This document shows, in pieces, positions 20,165-29,898 of a stretch of DNA of 64,000 nucleotides (within the stretch, counting starts at the first letter, position 1; each line of letters opens with the position of its first letter). The notes under the pieces are model-generated. The model was not told the origin of the DNA. It did not search any database and saw nothing but the letters and a program-made list of their open reading frames with translations. This DNA is from Gammaproteobacteria bacterium (lineage in GTDB: Bacteria; Pseudomonadota; Gammaproteobacteria; HK1). The stretch is taken from contig WLWT01000001.1 of assembly GCA_012103455.1 (NCBI GenBank), positions 4,099,288-4,163,287 on the forward strand, in the 5' to 3' direction. The position numbers and the translations under genes are program-made.

Positions 20165-21763
20165 ATGCAAGACTCATCCGTTAAGGATCTCCTTATCCGG
20201 GACGCCAAGGCCGGTAGGCTAGGGCGCCGCGATTTCATCAGATTCTCCGTCGCTGCGGGCATGAGCATCCCGCTCGCCTCCGGTCTTTGGAGCAGCCAGG
20301 TGGCGGCCGCAACGCCTAAGCGCGGCGGTAAATTCCGCGTCGGCGTGCACGACGTCAACACCTCTGATACCTATGATCCAGGCAAGTATCTAAGCGTGGG
20401 GGCAATCCAACTCGCCCACTGCCACCGCAGCTATCTGACCGAAATCACACCGGAAAACGGACTAGGCCCCGACATGGCCGATTCCTGGAGTGCCACACCG
20501 GACGCCAAGAGCTGGACCTTCGAGCTGAATAAAGAAGCAACGTTTCACAACGGCAAGAAGTTTACCTCCGCCGACGCCGTTGCCTCGCTAAACCATCACC
20601 GCGGTGAGCAATCCTCCTCGGCGGCCAAAGCGCTCTTAACCACCGTGACGGAGATCAAAGCCAAAGGCGAACACACCATCGTCATCGAACTCAATCAGGG
20701 TTTTGCCGATCTGCCTTGGGTCATGACCGACTATCACCTGACCATGCTGCCAGCCAAAGCGGACGGCACCATCGACTGGGAAAGCGGTGTGGGCGCCGGG
20801 CCGTACAAGGTCACCAAGTATGAACCCGGTATCATCACCAACCTCGTGCGCCATGATGGCTGGCACCGTGAAGGCGCCTATTTTGATGAGATCGAGATGG
20901 TCGCGTTGAATGATCCGAACGCCCGTCAGACCGCTCTTATCACCGGAGAAGTGGATGCCATTACCTCCGTCGATTTGAAAACCTTGTCGTTGCTCAAGCG
21001 CAACCGCAACATCCAAGTGGACAATGTGCCCAGCGGCTCGGCCATCACCCTACCGATGTCCTGCGACGTAAAACCCTTCGACAATATCGATGTGCGCTTG
21101 GCGCTTAAGCTAGCCATCGATCGTGAAGATATCGTGCAAAAGATCATGTTCGGCACGGCTACGCCAGGCAACGATTTCCACGTTTCGCCCGGAATGCCTT
21201 ATTGGCCCGACATCGAACAGCGGGTTTACGATCCGGAGAAAGCAAAGTTCCACCTGAAGAAGGCGGGCATGGAAAACCTCGAAGTCTCACTGTCGGCGGC
21301 AGACAGTGTTTTGCCTGGCGCGGTGAACATGTGCGTGCTGTACGCCGAGCATGCCAAAAAAGCGGGCATTAAAATCAACGTCAAGCGCGAAGCCAATGAC
21401 GGCTATTGGTCCGATGTGTGGTTGAAAAAGCCGTTCGTGTTCGTCAAGTGGGGGGCGCGGCCCACCCCGGACAATATGTTCACGTTGACTTACAAAGATG
21501 ATGCGGATTGGAACGAAGCACGCTGGCAGAACAAGCGTTTTAATGAACTGCTGCTTCAAGCCAAGGCCGAGCTGGATGACAAAAAACGCGCCGCGCAGTA
21601 TCGCGAAATGTGCCAAATCGCCCGCGACGATGGCGGCACCATCATTCCTATATTCGTGAACTTCGTTTACGCCCGCAATAAGAAAGTCGCCCATGGCCCG
21701 AACCTCGCTTCCACTTGGGAGCTAGACGGCGGACGCGGTTACCACCGCTGGTGGTTTGCCTAG
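20165..21763 (+). CDS. ABC transporter substrate-binding protein, family 5, Tat-exported
   Basis: A 532-residue periplasmic solute-binding protein of the peptide/nickel/opine family (SBP_bac_5). The start ATG at 20165 has GAGGAGG seven bases ahead. The N-terminus carries a twin-arginine signal (LGRRDFIRFSVAAGMSIP, about residues 19-36), so it is likely folded before export. Family phrases follow: YLTEITPENGLGPDMADSW, FHNGKKFTSADAVASL, GAGPYKVTKYEPG and NIDVRLALKLAIDREDIV. No permease or ATPase genes are adjacent, so the cognate transporter must lie elsewhere or be lost. Substrate cannot be told from sequence; opines, peptides or small amines are possible. Confidence 0.9.
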   Translation: MQDSSVKDLLIRDAKAGRLGRRDFIRFSVAAGMSIPLASGLWSSQVAAATPKRGGKFRVGVHDVNTSDTYDPGKYLSVGAIQLAHCHRSYLTEITPENGLGPDMADSWSATPDAKSWTFELNKEATFHNGKKFTSADAVASLNHHRGEQSSSAAKALLTTVTEIKAKGEHTIVIELNQGFADLPWVMTDYHLTMLPAKADGTIDWESGVGAGPYKVTKYEPGIITNLVRHDGWHREGAYFDEIEMVALNDPNARQTALITGEVDAITSVDLKTLSLLKRNRNIQVDNVPSGSAITLPMSCDVKPFDNIDVRLALKLAIDREDIVQKIMFGTATPGNDFHVSPGMPYWPDIEQRVYDPEKAKFHLKKAGMENLEVSLSAADSVLPGAVNMCVLYAEHAKKAGIKINVKREANDGYWSDVWLKKPFVFVKWGARPTPDNMFTLTYKDDADWNEARWQNKRFNELLLQAKAELDDKKRAAQYREMCQIARDDGGTIIPIFVNFVYARNKKVAHGPNLASTWELDGGRGYHRWWFA

Positions 21764-21801
21764 AGCTTAAGTTGCTCAAAGTAACGCAACGATAGATAAC
21801 G

Positions 21802-21830
21802 GCCCGCGCTATGTGGGCTGTTTTATTTTT
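21802..21830 (+). terminator. Rho-independent terminator after the solute-binding gene
   Basis: Stem GCCCGC/GTGGGC (one G:T pair) with a five-base loop at 21802-21818, then TGTTTTATTTTT. Confidence 0.72.
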
Positions 21831-21875
21831 AAGCGGCACTATCCACATCATCGAGCGCTGGGGAATATCACGTGA

Positions 21876-22022
21876 ACGCGGGCCTTGCGCTACGCCCGCG
21901 ACTTATTAGCGCACTATCGAGAGCCCGCATTGGATGGCGGTGTGAATGAAGCCCTGGCGGATTTCATCGCAAGGCGCGAGCGGCAGATAACTGCATCCGA
22001 TTCATCGAACGACGAATATTGA
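21876..22022 (+). pseudogene. Trimethylamine methyltransferase (MttB-like) C-terminal remnant
   Basis: A frame of 48 codons without a start ends at the TGA of 22020-22022. It reads RDLLAHYREPALDGGVNEAL then ADFIARRERQ, resembling the extreme C-terminus of MttB-superfamily methyltransferases (pattern EPPxLDxxIDEALRDFxARR). Nothing upstream belongs to the family, as the solute-binding gene and its terminator precede it, so it is a 3' stub. MttB-like proteins act on methylated amines, which fits the demethylase gene at 40890. Confidence 0.42.
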
Positions 22023-22078
22023 TCACACCCCGGGTATTGATCGAACCCAGGCGCAGCACTCAAACATAGAAAATAAAC

Positions 22079-24496
22079 ATGAAAGTCAGCATGACCGCGC
22101 CATCGCGCCGGGCTGACGGCATCGGCGCCGCCCGCCTTCGCAGTGAAGACCAACGGCTGGTCACCGGCCGTGGAGAATTCGCCGGTGATTTTTTCCCGCA
22201 AGAGTTCTGTCACGCGGCCGTCGTGCGCTCGCCCATAGCCCATGGCCGGATCCGTGCTGTTGACACTGCCAGCGCTGCTGCTATGCCTGGCGTGTTAGCG
22301 GTTCTGACCGGCGCGGACGCTTTAGCCGATGGGTTAGGGCCGATCCCTCATAATCCCGATTGGCGCGGCCCACCGGACGCGCAGTTGCGCCTGCCCCCCG
22401 GTTTCGAAGTGTACATAACGGACCACCTGCCATTGCCACATGACCTCGTACGTTACGTGGGTGAAGCCGTCGCCCTAGTCGTTGCGGAGACGGCGGCAGC
22501 GGCGGCGGACGCTGCGGAGCTAGTCGAGATCGACTATGAGCCGCTGCCTGCCGTAGCCGACGCCCGGGCGGCATTGGCGCCGGATGCTCCTCAACTGTGG
22601 CCCGGCTGCGCCAACAACCTCGCATTGACCTGTGAAGTGGGCGATGAGCCGGCCACCCGTTACGCTTTTGAACGCGCCGCCCACGTGGTGAAACTCGCTA
22701 GCTGGGTGCCTAGGGTCACGGGCAGTCCGATGGAACCGCGTGCGGTGATCGGCGAGTACGACGCCGCCACCGGGCGCTACACCTTGCGCGCGGCATCAGG
22801 ACGGGGCGCCGTGCAAACACGCGAGCGGCTAGCCACCACGCTGAGGGTAGACGCGGCGCAATGCCGGGTGATATTCGGCGACATGGGAGGCAACTTCGGT
22901 ACCCGTAACGCTTTCTCGCCGGAGTTGGCGCTGATGCCTTGGGCGGCCCGCAAACTGGCGCGGCCGGTCAAGTGGATCGCCGATCGGCGTGAGTGTTTCT
23001 TAAGCGACTATCAAGCCCGCGACCTGGCCGTCGAAGCGGAGCTGGCCCTAGACGCCAACGGTAACTTTCTCGCCCTGCGCGGCACCAATACCATGAATCT
23101 GGGCGCTTACACAGTCTACTTTTGGCCGCTGCGAAAAGGACTGTCCATGATGCAAGGCGTATACCGCATCCCGGCCGTTCATTTTCGCGGCCACGCCGTA
23201 TTAACCAATACCGCACCCACCGCCGTGTACCGTAGCGCGGGCCGTCCGGAAGCGATTTATGTCATCGAGCGGCTCATAGACATGGCGGCGCGAAAGTACG
23301 GTTTCGACCGGGTAAAACTGAGGCATCAAAACCTTATCCCAAGCGCTGCCATGCCATTTACCAACGCTGTTGGGGTCACCTATGACAGCGGCGATTACGC
23401 AGCGGGCATGGAACAAGCTCTAGTCACGGCGGATTGGGCGGGCTTCGAAGCCCGGCGCGCTGACTCCGCTAAGCGCGGCCTTTGCCGCGGCATCGCCGTC
23501 GCCAACTACATCGAGGTCACCAGCGGCATCCCCCGCGAGCGCGCGCAGCTAACAGTCCTGGACGATGGCGGTGTCGAACTGGTGGTAGGCACCATGAGCA
23601 GCGGCCAGGGCCATGAGACCACTTTCGCGCAACTGGTGAGCGAATGGTTGCAGGTACCGTTCGACGCTATTCGTTTTGTGGCCAACGACACCGATCGGGT
23701 ATCGGTGGGCGGTGGCTCACATTCTGGCCGTTCAATGCGGCTGGTGAGCATCGCCGTGGCCCAGGCGGTGGATACGCTGCTCGCCAAAGGCAAAGCCATC
23801 GCTGCCCACCTGCTGCAAACACCGGCGGATAAGGTCTCTTATAGGGATGGCCGGTTTAGCGCCCAAGACGGTGCCAGTGTCAGTCTGGCGGAAGTCAATC
23901 AAGCCTCGAATTCCCATCCGGCCGCTGCCTCGGCCAGTCTTGCAGAGGCGTTGTGGGGCGGCTTAACAAGCGCCGGCGACATTACCAACCGGGCGGGCGG
24001 TTATCCCTACGGCTCGCACGTTTGCGAAGTCGAAGTGGATCCGGAAACTGGCGTGGTGACGATCGTCCGTTGGACTGGTGTCGATGACGTGGGCCGCGCC
24101 GTCAATCCAATGGTTCTGCACGGCCAAGCCCACGGCGCCACCACCCAAGGCATCGGTCAAGCACTGATGGAGCGTATTCACTACGAGCCGGGTGGTTACG
24201 AACTTGGCGGCGCGCAGTTGGTGACCGGCTCGTTCATGGACTACGCCATGCCGCGGGCCCTCACAACACCGCCCTTCACTACCGCGATCACGCAGCTCCC
24301 GGCCAGTTCCCACCCCCATGGCATACGCCCGGGCGGCGAAGGTGGTACCACACCGGCGCTGGCCGCCCTCATCAATGCGGTGGTGGACGCGCTACGCGGC
24401 CATGGCGTGCAACACATCGAAATGCCAGCCACGCCGCAAACGGTTTGGCGCGCGCTCCGCGCGGCGAGTGGTCAAGCAGGGACTGATCTCGGATAA
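22079..24496 (+). CDS. Molybdenum hydroxylase large subunit (xanthine dehydrogenase/CoxL-like), orphan
   Basis: An 805-residue molybdopterin-binding subunit of the xanthine oxidase family, which hydroxylates purines, aldehydes or N-heterocycles with water as oxygen donor. Visible are the N-terminal a/b hammerhead domain ([13 protein letters not shown] ... DYEPLPAV, about residues 25-160), [39 protein letters not shown] for cofactor binding, and the near-terminal [10 protein letters not shown] with the catalytic Glu. It lacks the AYRCSFR active-site loop of true CO dehydrogenases, so CO oxidation is unlikely. The [2Fe-2S] small subunit and FAD medium subunit normally encoded beside it are absent here. 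The ATG at 22079 is followed by a second at 22091. Confidence 0.9.
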   Translation: MKVSMTAPSRRADGIGAARLRSEDQRLVTGRGEFAGDFFPQEFCHAAVVRSPIAHGRIRAVDTASAAAMPGVLAVLTGADALADGLGPIPHNPDWRGPPDAQLRLPPGFEVYITDHLPLPHDLVRYVGEAVALVVAETAAAAADAAELVEIDYEPLPAVADARAALAPDAPQLWPGCANNLALTCEVGDEPATRYAFERAAHVVKLASWVPRVTGSPMEPRAVIGEYDAATGRYTLRAASGRGAVQTRERLATTLRVDAAQCRVIFGDMGGNFGTRNAFSPELALMPWAARKLARPVKWIADRRECFLSDYQARDLAVEAELALDANGNFLALRGTNTMNLGAYTVYFWPLRKGLSMMQGVYRIPAVHFRGHAVLTNTAPTAVYRSAGRPEAIYVIERLIDMAARKYGFDRVKLRHQNLIPSAAMPFTNAVGVTYDSGDYAAGMEQALVTADWAGFEARRADSAKRGLCRGIAVANYIEVTSGIPRERAQLTVLDDGGVELVVGTMSSGQGHETTFAQLVSEWLQVPFDAIRFVANDTDRVSVGGGSHSGRSMRLVSIAVAQAVDTLLAKGKAIAAHLLQTPADKVSYRDGRFSAQDGASVSLAEVNQASNSHPAAASASLAEALWGGLTSAGDITNRAGGYPYGSHVCEVEVDPETGVVTIVRWTGVDDVGRAVNPMVLHGQAHGATTQGIGQALMERIHYEPGGYELGGAQLVTGSFMDYAMPRALTTPPFTTAITQLPASSHPHGIRPGGEGGTTPALAALINAVVDALRGHGVQHIEMPATPQTVWRALRAASGQAGTDLG

Positions 24497-24599
24497 TCGC
24501 TACTCCTTGACGGCTCCCCAATGCTTCGACAGTACTTACGGACGGCAATCAAACCGTTGCCTCGTTACGCTACCCATTCCCAGTAGAACCGGGACACAC

Positions 24600-24824
24600 A
24601 TGGAATACATGGTCGTCAACTACCGGAGCACCCGCACAGTGCTGATAGATGGGCAAGAGGCAGGCGACACGGGCCAGCCGCTGATGGTTGAAGCCGGACA
24701 TCACAAGATAGCGCTGGCCGGTGACCAGGATTACACGCCAGGAGATATTTCGCGAGAAGCGTTATCAAGCCTTGTTGGATCGGGGCACCCGTCCGTTCGT
24801 TATCCTGAACGCCACCGATATTAA
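24600..24824 (+). CDS. Small PEGA-like protein, 3' end replaced
   Basis: A 74-residue open frame from the ATG at 24600 (MEYMVVNYRSTRTVLIDGQE). The first ~47 residues resemble small PEGA-type proteins (beta-rich, with IDGQEAGDTG and VEAGHHKIALAG). From about DYTPGD onward the residues lose any family look, because the DNA there belongs in another frame to a patatin fragment. It is best read as the 5' part of a gene joined at a deletion to the neighbouring sequence. Function unknown. Confidence 0.45.
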   Translation: MEYMVVNYRSTRTVLIDGQEAGDTGQPLMVEAGHHKIALAGDQDYTPGDISREALSSLVGSGHPSVRYPERHRY

Positions 24825-24966
24825 CTTCGGATCTCAATTCACCTTTACGCAAGATCAGTTCGACCTGCTGTGCTCGAACACATCACCGATGCTGTTGAAC
24901 GCACGTCATGCTCTCGCAGCTATTAAAGAGCCTATTCTCAAGGCGCGCGTCCACCGCACCGAATGA
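24739..24966 (+). pseudogene. Patatin-like phospholipase internal fragment
   Basis: In the frame of 24721-24966 the translation includes RPFVILNATDINFGSQF and FTFTQDQFDLLCS. This is the conserved segment of patatin-like phospholipases between the nucleophile GxSxG and the catalytic Asp. Neither the GxSxG motif nor the D-G-G motif is present, and the frame ends soon after (TE then TGA at 24964). It is an internal remnant fused to the PEGA-like gene. Confidence 0.55.
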
Positions 24967-25055
24967 GTCAGGCCGGCCAGATGAGCTAAACGCAAACAAG
25001 AACGTCACATTGCTCTTCGGGCTGCGTAACCGCTAGGGGGCCGATAACCGATCCC

Positions 25056-26804
25056 TCAAACGGCCTGCCGTGACGCCAGTTCGGCATAGTCGGACGGCCG
25101 GGTCATGCCCTCACTACTCTCCCCTTCCCGGTTCAAGATAAGGCCCTCGTAACCGTTCTCCGCCACCTCCTTGATCGTGGCCATGTATTTAGGCGAGCCA
25201 CCGTTATAAACCACGTAACGGATGTTGCCCTCCTCATGGCCTTTTACGTTGGAGTTATACCCGGTAAACCATCCCTTGGCTTTGCGCATCAACATGATCG
25301 AGTACATTTTCTTCACGTGCGCCGTCCAACGCTCCTGCGCCGCTAACGTGGCCTCGGCCCGAACATAATGACCGGCCCAAAGATATTGCAGCAGCTCGGT
25401 ACACCAATTGACGCCGGACTCGATACCGCGGGGGAAGTTGGTCGAGGCCGAGCCACTCTGCGGTCCCGTGGGCATCAATAGATTCGGATAACCGTGAATC
25501 AACACGCCCAGGAAAGTGGCGGGACCGTCGCGCCAATCTTCCCGCAGTGAGCGGCCATCTGCGCCGCGAATATCGATTTGATCATAAGCACCGGTAATAG
25601 CGTCGAAGCCGGTGGCATAAACGATGATATCCAGATCATGGTGGCCGCCCGCCGTTTGTATACCGGTGGGCGTAATCCGCTCCAAAGGCGTCTCGCTGAT
25701 ATCCACCAGGTGAACATTGTCACGGTTATAAGCCTCCAGATAGTGGGTCTCAAGCGGCACCCGCTGCACGCCGAAACCGTGATCTTTTGGAATGAGTTTC
25801 TCCGCCACCACCGGCTCGTTGACCCGCCGGCGAATACGATCAGCGATATATTCGGAGAACTCCGCGTTGGCTTTCTCGTCCATGAAAATCTCGCGGAAAT
25901 TCTGCAACCAGATGCCGAAGCCGGGCTCTTCGTAGAGACGATCCCAAAGCGCCAGCCGCTCTTCCCGGCTCACCTCCCAAAAACCGCGCCGGTCCGGCTC
26001 ATGTTCAAAACCACCGGGGGTGCGGGCGCAGGTGGCGAAGATCTCATCGTACCGCGAGCGTATGTCCGCCATTTCTTCGCCGGTAATGATGCGGTTATTC
26101 AACGGCGCGACCCAATTCGGGCGGCGTTGAAATACATATAACTCACCCACTTTGTCCGCGATCTCGCCGATAACTTGAATGGAGGTGGCGCCGGTGCCGA
26201 TGATGCCCACCCGTTTGCCCGTCAAATCAACGCCTTCGTGGGGCCAATGAAATGTGTGGAAGGATGGGCCCTTGAACGAATCCACGCCCTCGATAAGTGG
26301 CATGGTCGGCACCGACAGTAAGCCAACCGTCATCACCACGAAGCGGCAGGTAAGCGTACGGCCATCATCGATCACCAACCGCCAGGTATTGTTGTCCTCA
26401 TCGAAGCGCATGGCCGTAATACGGCAATTGAACTGCATGTATTGCCGCAAGGAGAACTTATCGGCCACATAATTCAGGTAGCGCAGGTTCTCCGGCTGCC
26501 CTGAAAAAGCTTCCTTCCAATGCCACTCGTCCAGCAATGCCTTGGAGAAGGAGTAACCGTAGGTGTAGCTCTCCGAATCGAAGCGGGCACCGGGATAGCG
26601 GTTGAAATACCAAGTGCCCCCCAGATCGCCGCCCGCCTCCAGCACCGTGGCGTCAATGCCCATATCAGTCAGCCGCTTGATCTGATAGATGCCACCCACG
26701 CCCGCGCCTACAACGATCACCCCATAGTCCAGAGAGGAACTACAGTCCAGAGAGGAACTACAGTCCAGAGAGGAACTACAGTCCAGAGAGGAACTGCCAG
26801 TCAT
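25056..26804 (-). CDS. Flavin-containing Baeyer-Villiger-type monooxygenase
   Basis: A 582-residue FAD- and NADPH-dependent monooxygenase of the cyclohexanone/phenylacetone type, inserting oxygen beside a carbonyl. The first Rossmann motif is VVGAGVGGIYQIKRL, followed by YPGARFDSESYTYGYSFS. The family fingerprint FxGxxxHxxxW occurs as FKGPSFHTFHWP, with the second dinucleotide motif IIGTGATSIQV right after. YATGFDAITG marks the C-terminal FAD contact. The N-terminus carries four copies of SSSLDC/SSSLDY encoded by an 18-bp tandem repeat just after the start at 26804, not part of the family fold. The ribosome binding site is weak. The gene is monocistronic. Confidence 0.92.
   Translation of the reverse strand: MTGSSSLDCSSSLDCSSSLDCSSSLDYGVIVVGAGVGGIYQIKRLTDMGIDATVLEAGGDLGGTWYFNRYPGARFDSESYTYGYSFSKALLDEWHWKEAFSGQPENLRYLNYVADKFSLRQYMQFNCRITAMRFDEDNNTWRLVIDDGRTLTCRFVVMTVGLLSVPTMPLIEGVDSFKGPSFHTFHWPHEGVDLTGKRVGIIGTGATSIQVIGEIADKVGELYVFQRRPNWVAPLNNRIITGEEMADIRSRYDEIFATCARTPGGFEHEPDRRGFWEVSREERLALWDRLYEEPGFGIWLQNFREIFMDEKANAEFSEYIADRIRRRVNEPVVAEKLIPKDHGFGVQRVPLETHYLEAYNRDNVHLVDISETPLERITPTGIQTAGGHHDLDIIVYATGFDAITGAYDQIDIRGADGRSLREDWRDGPATFLGVLIHGYPNLLMPTGPQSGSASTNFPRGIESGVNWCTELLQYLWAGHYVRAEATLAAQERWTAHVKKMYSIMLMRKAKGWFTGYNSNVKGHEEGNIRYVVYNGGSPKYMATIKEVAENGYEGLILNREGESSEGMTRPSDYAELASRQAV
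26726..26797 (-). repeat. 18-bp tandem repeat, four units, in the monooxygenase N-terminus
   Basis: The plus-strand unit AGTCCAGAGAGGAACTAC is repeated three times exactly and a fourth time with one change near its end. Each unit encodes six residues (SSSLDC), so copy-number change would keep the frame. Identical units suggest recent slippage. Confidence 0.95.
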
Positions 26805-26962
26805 TTAGGAAATTCTCATGCGCCGATGCGAAATACCAAGAGTAACAACGATGGGGCTACTCATACCAGGATTGTTTGGCACTGTGGAACACATGCTATT
26901 TGACCTCACAGTGGTTGCACCGTTAGCCTCGGCTACCTGCAAATGACGAACCAGCGAAAACC

Positions 26963-27880
26963 ATGGCCGGCAAACGCACCGCCTCCGTAGCTCTCGCCAC
27001 GGCAAAACAAGCCATTCTCGAGTACGCCAAACGCAAAGGCGCGCTGGCCGCTGGGGTCGCTGATCTGGACGCTATCGAGCGCATCGCCCCGCCCGGTCAC
27101 CGCCCGTCCGACATCATGCCCCACGTGCGCTCGGTCATCTCCCTCGGGGTAGGCGGTCAGACCCAGGGCGCCTGGACCGTCCCGGCCAAAGCCATGGCTT
27201 ACTTCGGCTCCACCGAATCGCGCGCCTATACCGCCGCCTATGGCCTCGCTTTTTTCATCGAGGATCGCTTCCGCGCCCGCAGCGTGTACTGCCCGCCCGA
27301 TCTGGACAACGAAGCCGGTCCGCGGGTGCCGTTGCAAAGCCTTAAGCTGCACGCGGAATTGGCCGGCATCGGCGCCCGCTCCCTGGCCGGCGACATCCTG
27401 CTGCACCCGGACTTCGGCTACATGTACTTCGCTTCTGTATTCACTGAGCTGGAGTTGCCACCCGATGAACCGATGGCCGAGAACCCGTGTCCCACACCAT
27501 CTTGCGTCAGTCTCTACCGCAAAACAGGGCAGACGCCGTGTATGCGTTTTTGCCCGGTGCAGTGCTTGAGCGGTGTCATCGACGACGATGGCCAGCAGGC
27601 GCAGATGCATTACGACATGGCTAAGTGCGCGGAAATGTCGCAGCAGTACGAAGGCATGCCGGGCCTCATCGCCGACGCCATCAACGCCCTGGAACCGGGC
27701 GCGCAAGAAGACGCGCTGTTCGATCCCGACAACAAGATGGTCTGGTACAAGATGTCGGTGGGCAGCGGCGGCCTGCTGGCGCAATGCTTCGAATGCATGC
27801 GTGTGTGTCCCATCGCCATCAACGCGCCGCTGGCCGATCCGATACGACGCGCCGAAGCCCGCGAACGTGGTGAGTCATGA
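26963..27880 (+). CDS. 4Fe-4S ferredoxin-type reductase, QueG/reductive-dehalogenase-like
   Basis: A 305-residue protein related to the iron-sulfur half of epoxyqueuosine reductase and reductive dehalogenases. Two cluster-binding groups are seen: CPTPSC plus CMRFCPVQC (about residues 177-200) and CFECMRVCPIAI (about residues 275-286). The N-terminal half (VRSVISLGVGG, GYMYFASVFTELEL) resembles the DUF1730/QueG-type cofactor domain. QueG itself has a different C-terminal HEAT-like region, so I would not call it QueG. It precedes the acyl-CoA ligase gene by 59 bases, which contain a duplicated TGAGCGCCCTGA, and the two may be co-transcribed. Substrate unknown. Confidence 0.78.
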   Translation: MAGKRTASVALATAKQAILEYAKRKGALAAGVADLDAIERIAPPGHRPSDIMPHVRSVISLGVGGQTQGAWTVPAKAMAYFGSTESRAYTAAYGLAFFIEDRFRARSVYCPPDLDNEAGPRVPLQSLKLHAELAGIGARSLAGDILLHPDFGYMYFASVFTELELPPDEPMAENPCPTPSCVSLYRKTGQTPCMRFCPVQCLSGVIDDDGQQAQMHYDMAKCAEMSQQYEGMPGLIADAINALEPGAQEDALFDPDNKMVWYKMSVGSGGLLAQCFECMRVCPIAINAPLADPIRRAEARERGES

Positions 27881-27939
27881 GCGCCCTGAGCCGTGAGCGC
27901 CCTGACTCACGGGCCCAGGACTCATAAGCGCGCCGGCTC

Positions 27940-29898
27940 ATGACCAGGGGACTCAGCCGCGATCAAATAGGCGTCAGCGAAGAGATGGTGGCGACCTACG
28001 GCGAACTCGTTTTCAAGCTCAGCCACAACCATCAAATCCGCCGCGGCGATCCGGTGCGGCTCAAGCAATTCGACTTGATAGCAACACACCGTGGCGAATC
28101 GGGCATGAGCGATGGCCAGATTGCCGAATGCCTCGGCCTCACCCTTAACCAGGTCACGTTGATCCGCAATCTCGAGGAGCGCCGCCGCTTCAACCGAGCA
28201 CCGTATCACCGCCTCAACCAACTGGGCGGCGGGCGCCGGTTCAGGACCGAGCGCTTCACCGATCCGGCCAGCCAACACCGCTACGACGAGGACGCGACAT
28301 TGATCCGCTGCGCTATTCGCTTCGATCCCGATCTGGTCAAACGCTACGTGGAGGCAGGCTGGTGGTGTAACGAAACCTTGCGCTCCTGGCTGGCGCAGCG
28401 GGCCGAGGCAACGCCCGGCGCGCCAGCCCTGCTCGGCCCGGACGGTGCGGTACAGTCCTACGGGGCATTATCCGAGCAGGTGCGACGACTAGCGGCGGGA
28501 CTCTACGCCAAGGGCCTGCGCCCCGGCGATGTGCTGAGCATCCAGTTGCCGAATACGGCGGATTTCCTGCGGGTGTACCTGGCCGCGACTCACCTCGGCG
28601 CCGTCGTCTCCACGCTTTATCTGCCGCACCGGAAAAGCGACATGCGCCGTCTGCTGGGCGCGGCGCGGGCGCGCATGTTGGTGTGTGCAACACAGTTGGG
28701 CGATTTCGCACCGGCGGCTACGGCGGTCGCCATGATGGCGGAGCTGGATCACTTATCGTGTGTTATCGCCGTAGAACAGCCGGTGGCGGGTGCCATCACC
28801 CTTGCAGAGCTGGACGCCGACGAGCCCGATCCGCCTCAGGCGCCAGTGGGCTCCGATCCGTTCTTATTGTTATTTACCTCCGGCACCACGGCGCAACCGA
28901 AGGCGGTGCCGCTGACCTACCAGAACATGCTGTCGAACGCCCGCTTATCGGCGCCGGAGCATCAGTTGACGGCCAGCGATCGCATCTTGAGCGCCGCTCC
29001 CTTCGGCCATCTGTACGCTCTGTATAGTTTTCACTTGGCCTTAGCCACCGGCGCGGCCAATGTCTTATTGCCGATCTTCACTCCACCGGCCCTCGCCGAA
29101 GCGGTGCAAACCCATCGCCCGACCGCCCTGTTCGCCGGCCCGGCCCACATGCAAGCGTGTCTGGCCAATGGCCTCATTGACGCCGAGCGGTGGCGCTCGT
29201 TGAGGCTGATCGTATTGTCAGGCGCCACCCTGCCACCCGCGCTGGCCCATCAACTGGCGGCGGCGTTGCCCTCCTGCGCCCGCATCACCCAGCTCTGGGG
29301 CATGACGGAAACCCAGGCGGGGCTCTATACCCGGCCTGGCGATCCCATAGACATCGCCGCCACTAGCGCGGGGCGGCCAAGTCCAGGCACCGAGGTGCGC
29401 ATCGCGGACAGCGATGACCGTGAAGTTGGGCACGGCACGGAAGGTGAATTGCAGATCCGGGGCGCTTTGTTGTTCCCGGGTTATCTCGCCAATGATGAGG
29501 CCAATGCCGCCGCTTTTACGGCGGATCACTGGTTTAGAAGTGGCGACTTAGCCGTGCGGTCGGAAGACGGCAATGTCACTATCACGGGCCGCATCAAAGA
29601 GATCATCAACCGCGGCGGCGTCAAATACAACCCGCGTGAGATCGAAGATTTACTGGATGCCCATCCGGCCATTGCCCAATGCGCTATCGTGCCCATGGCC
29701 GACGCGGCACTCGGCGAGCGGGCCTGCTGTTTCGCCGTAGCAACGCCGGGCGCCATGCCAACCTTGGAGGAACTGACTAACTATCTACTGGAACACGGCG
29801 TTGCGAAGTTCAAACTGCCCGAGCGGCTGGAGTTACGTGACGCCCTGCCGATGACGCCCACCCGGAAGATCATCAAAGGTCAATTGCGCGTTGATTGA
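27940..29898 (+). CDS. AMP-dependent acyl-CoA synthetase with N-terminal HTH-like extension
   Basis: A 652-residue adenylate-forming enzyme (ANL superfamily) activating a carboxylic acid to acyl-AMP and then acyl-CoA. The AMP-binding domain runs from about residue 145 (WWCNETLRSWLAQRAEATPG). It contains LLFTSGTTAQPKAVPLTY (P-loop), LWGMTETQ, FRSGDLAVR and the C-terminal catalytic lysine in TPTRKIIKGQL. The first ~140 residues are unusual: they include MSDGQIAECLGLTLNQVTLI, which reads like a helix-turn-helix, and RRRFNRAPYHRL. The fusion could be a ligase with a DNA- or RNA-binding module, or a fused small partner. It lies downstream of the 4Fe-4S protein. Confidence 0.85.
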   Translation: MTRGLSRDQIGVSEEMVATYGELVFKLSHNHQIRRGDPVRLKQFDLIATHRGESGMSDGQIAECLGLTLNQVTLIRNLEERRRFNRAPYHRLNQLGGGRRFRTERFTDPASQHRYDEDATLIRCAIRFDPDLVKRYVEAGWWCNETLRSWLAQRAEATPGAPALLGPDGAVQSYGALSEQVRRLAAGLYAKGLRPGDVLSIQLPNTADFLRVYLAATHLGAVVSTLYLPHRKSDMRRLLGAARARMLVCATQLGDFAPAATAVAMMAELDHLSCVIAVEQPVAGAITLAELDADEPDPPQAPVGSDPFLLLFTSGTTAQPKAVPLTYQNMLSNARLSAPEHQLTASDRILSAAPFGHLYALYSFHLALATGAANVLLPIFTPPALAEAVQTHRPTALFAGPAHMQACLANGLIDAERWRSLRLIVLSGATLPPALAHQLAAALPSCARITQLWGMTETQAGLYTRPGDPIDIAATSAGRPSPGTEVRIADSDDREVGHGTEGELQIRGALLFPGYLANDEANAAAFTADHWFRSGDLAVRSEDGNVTITGRIKEIINRGGVKYNPREIEDLLDAHPAIAQCAIVPMADAALGERACCFAVATPGAMPTLEELTNYLLEHGVAKFKLPERLELRDALPMTPTRKIIKGQLRVD

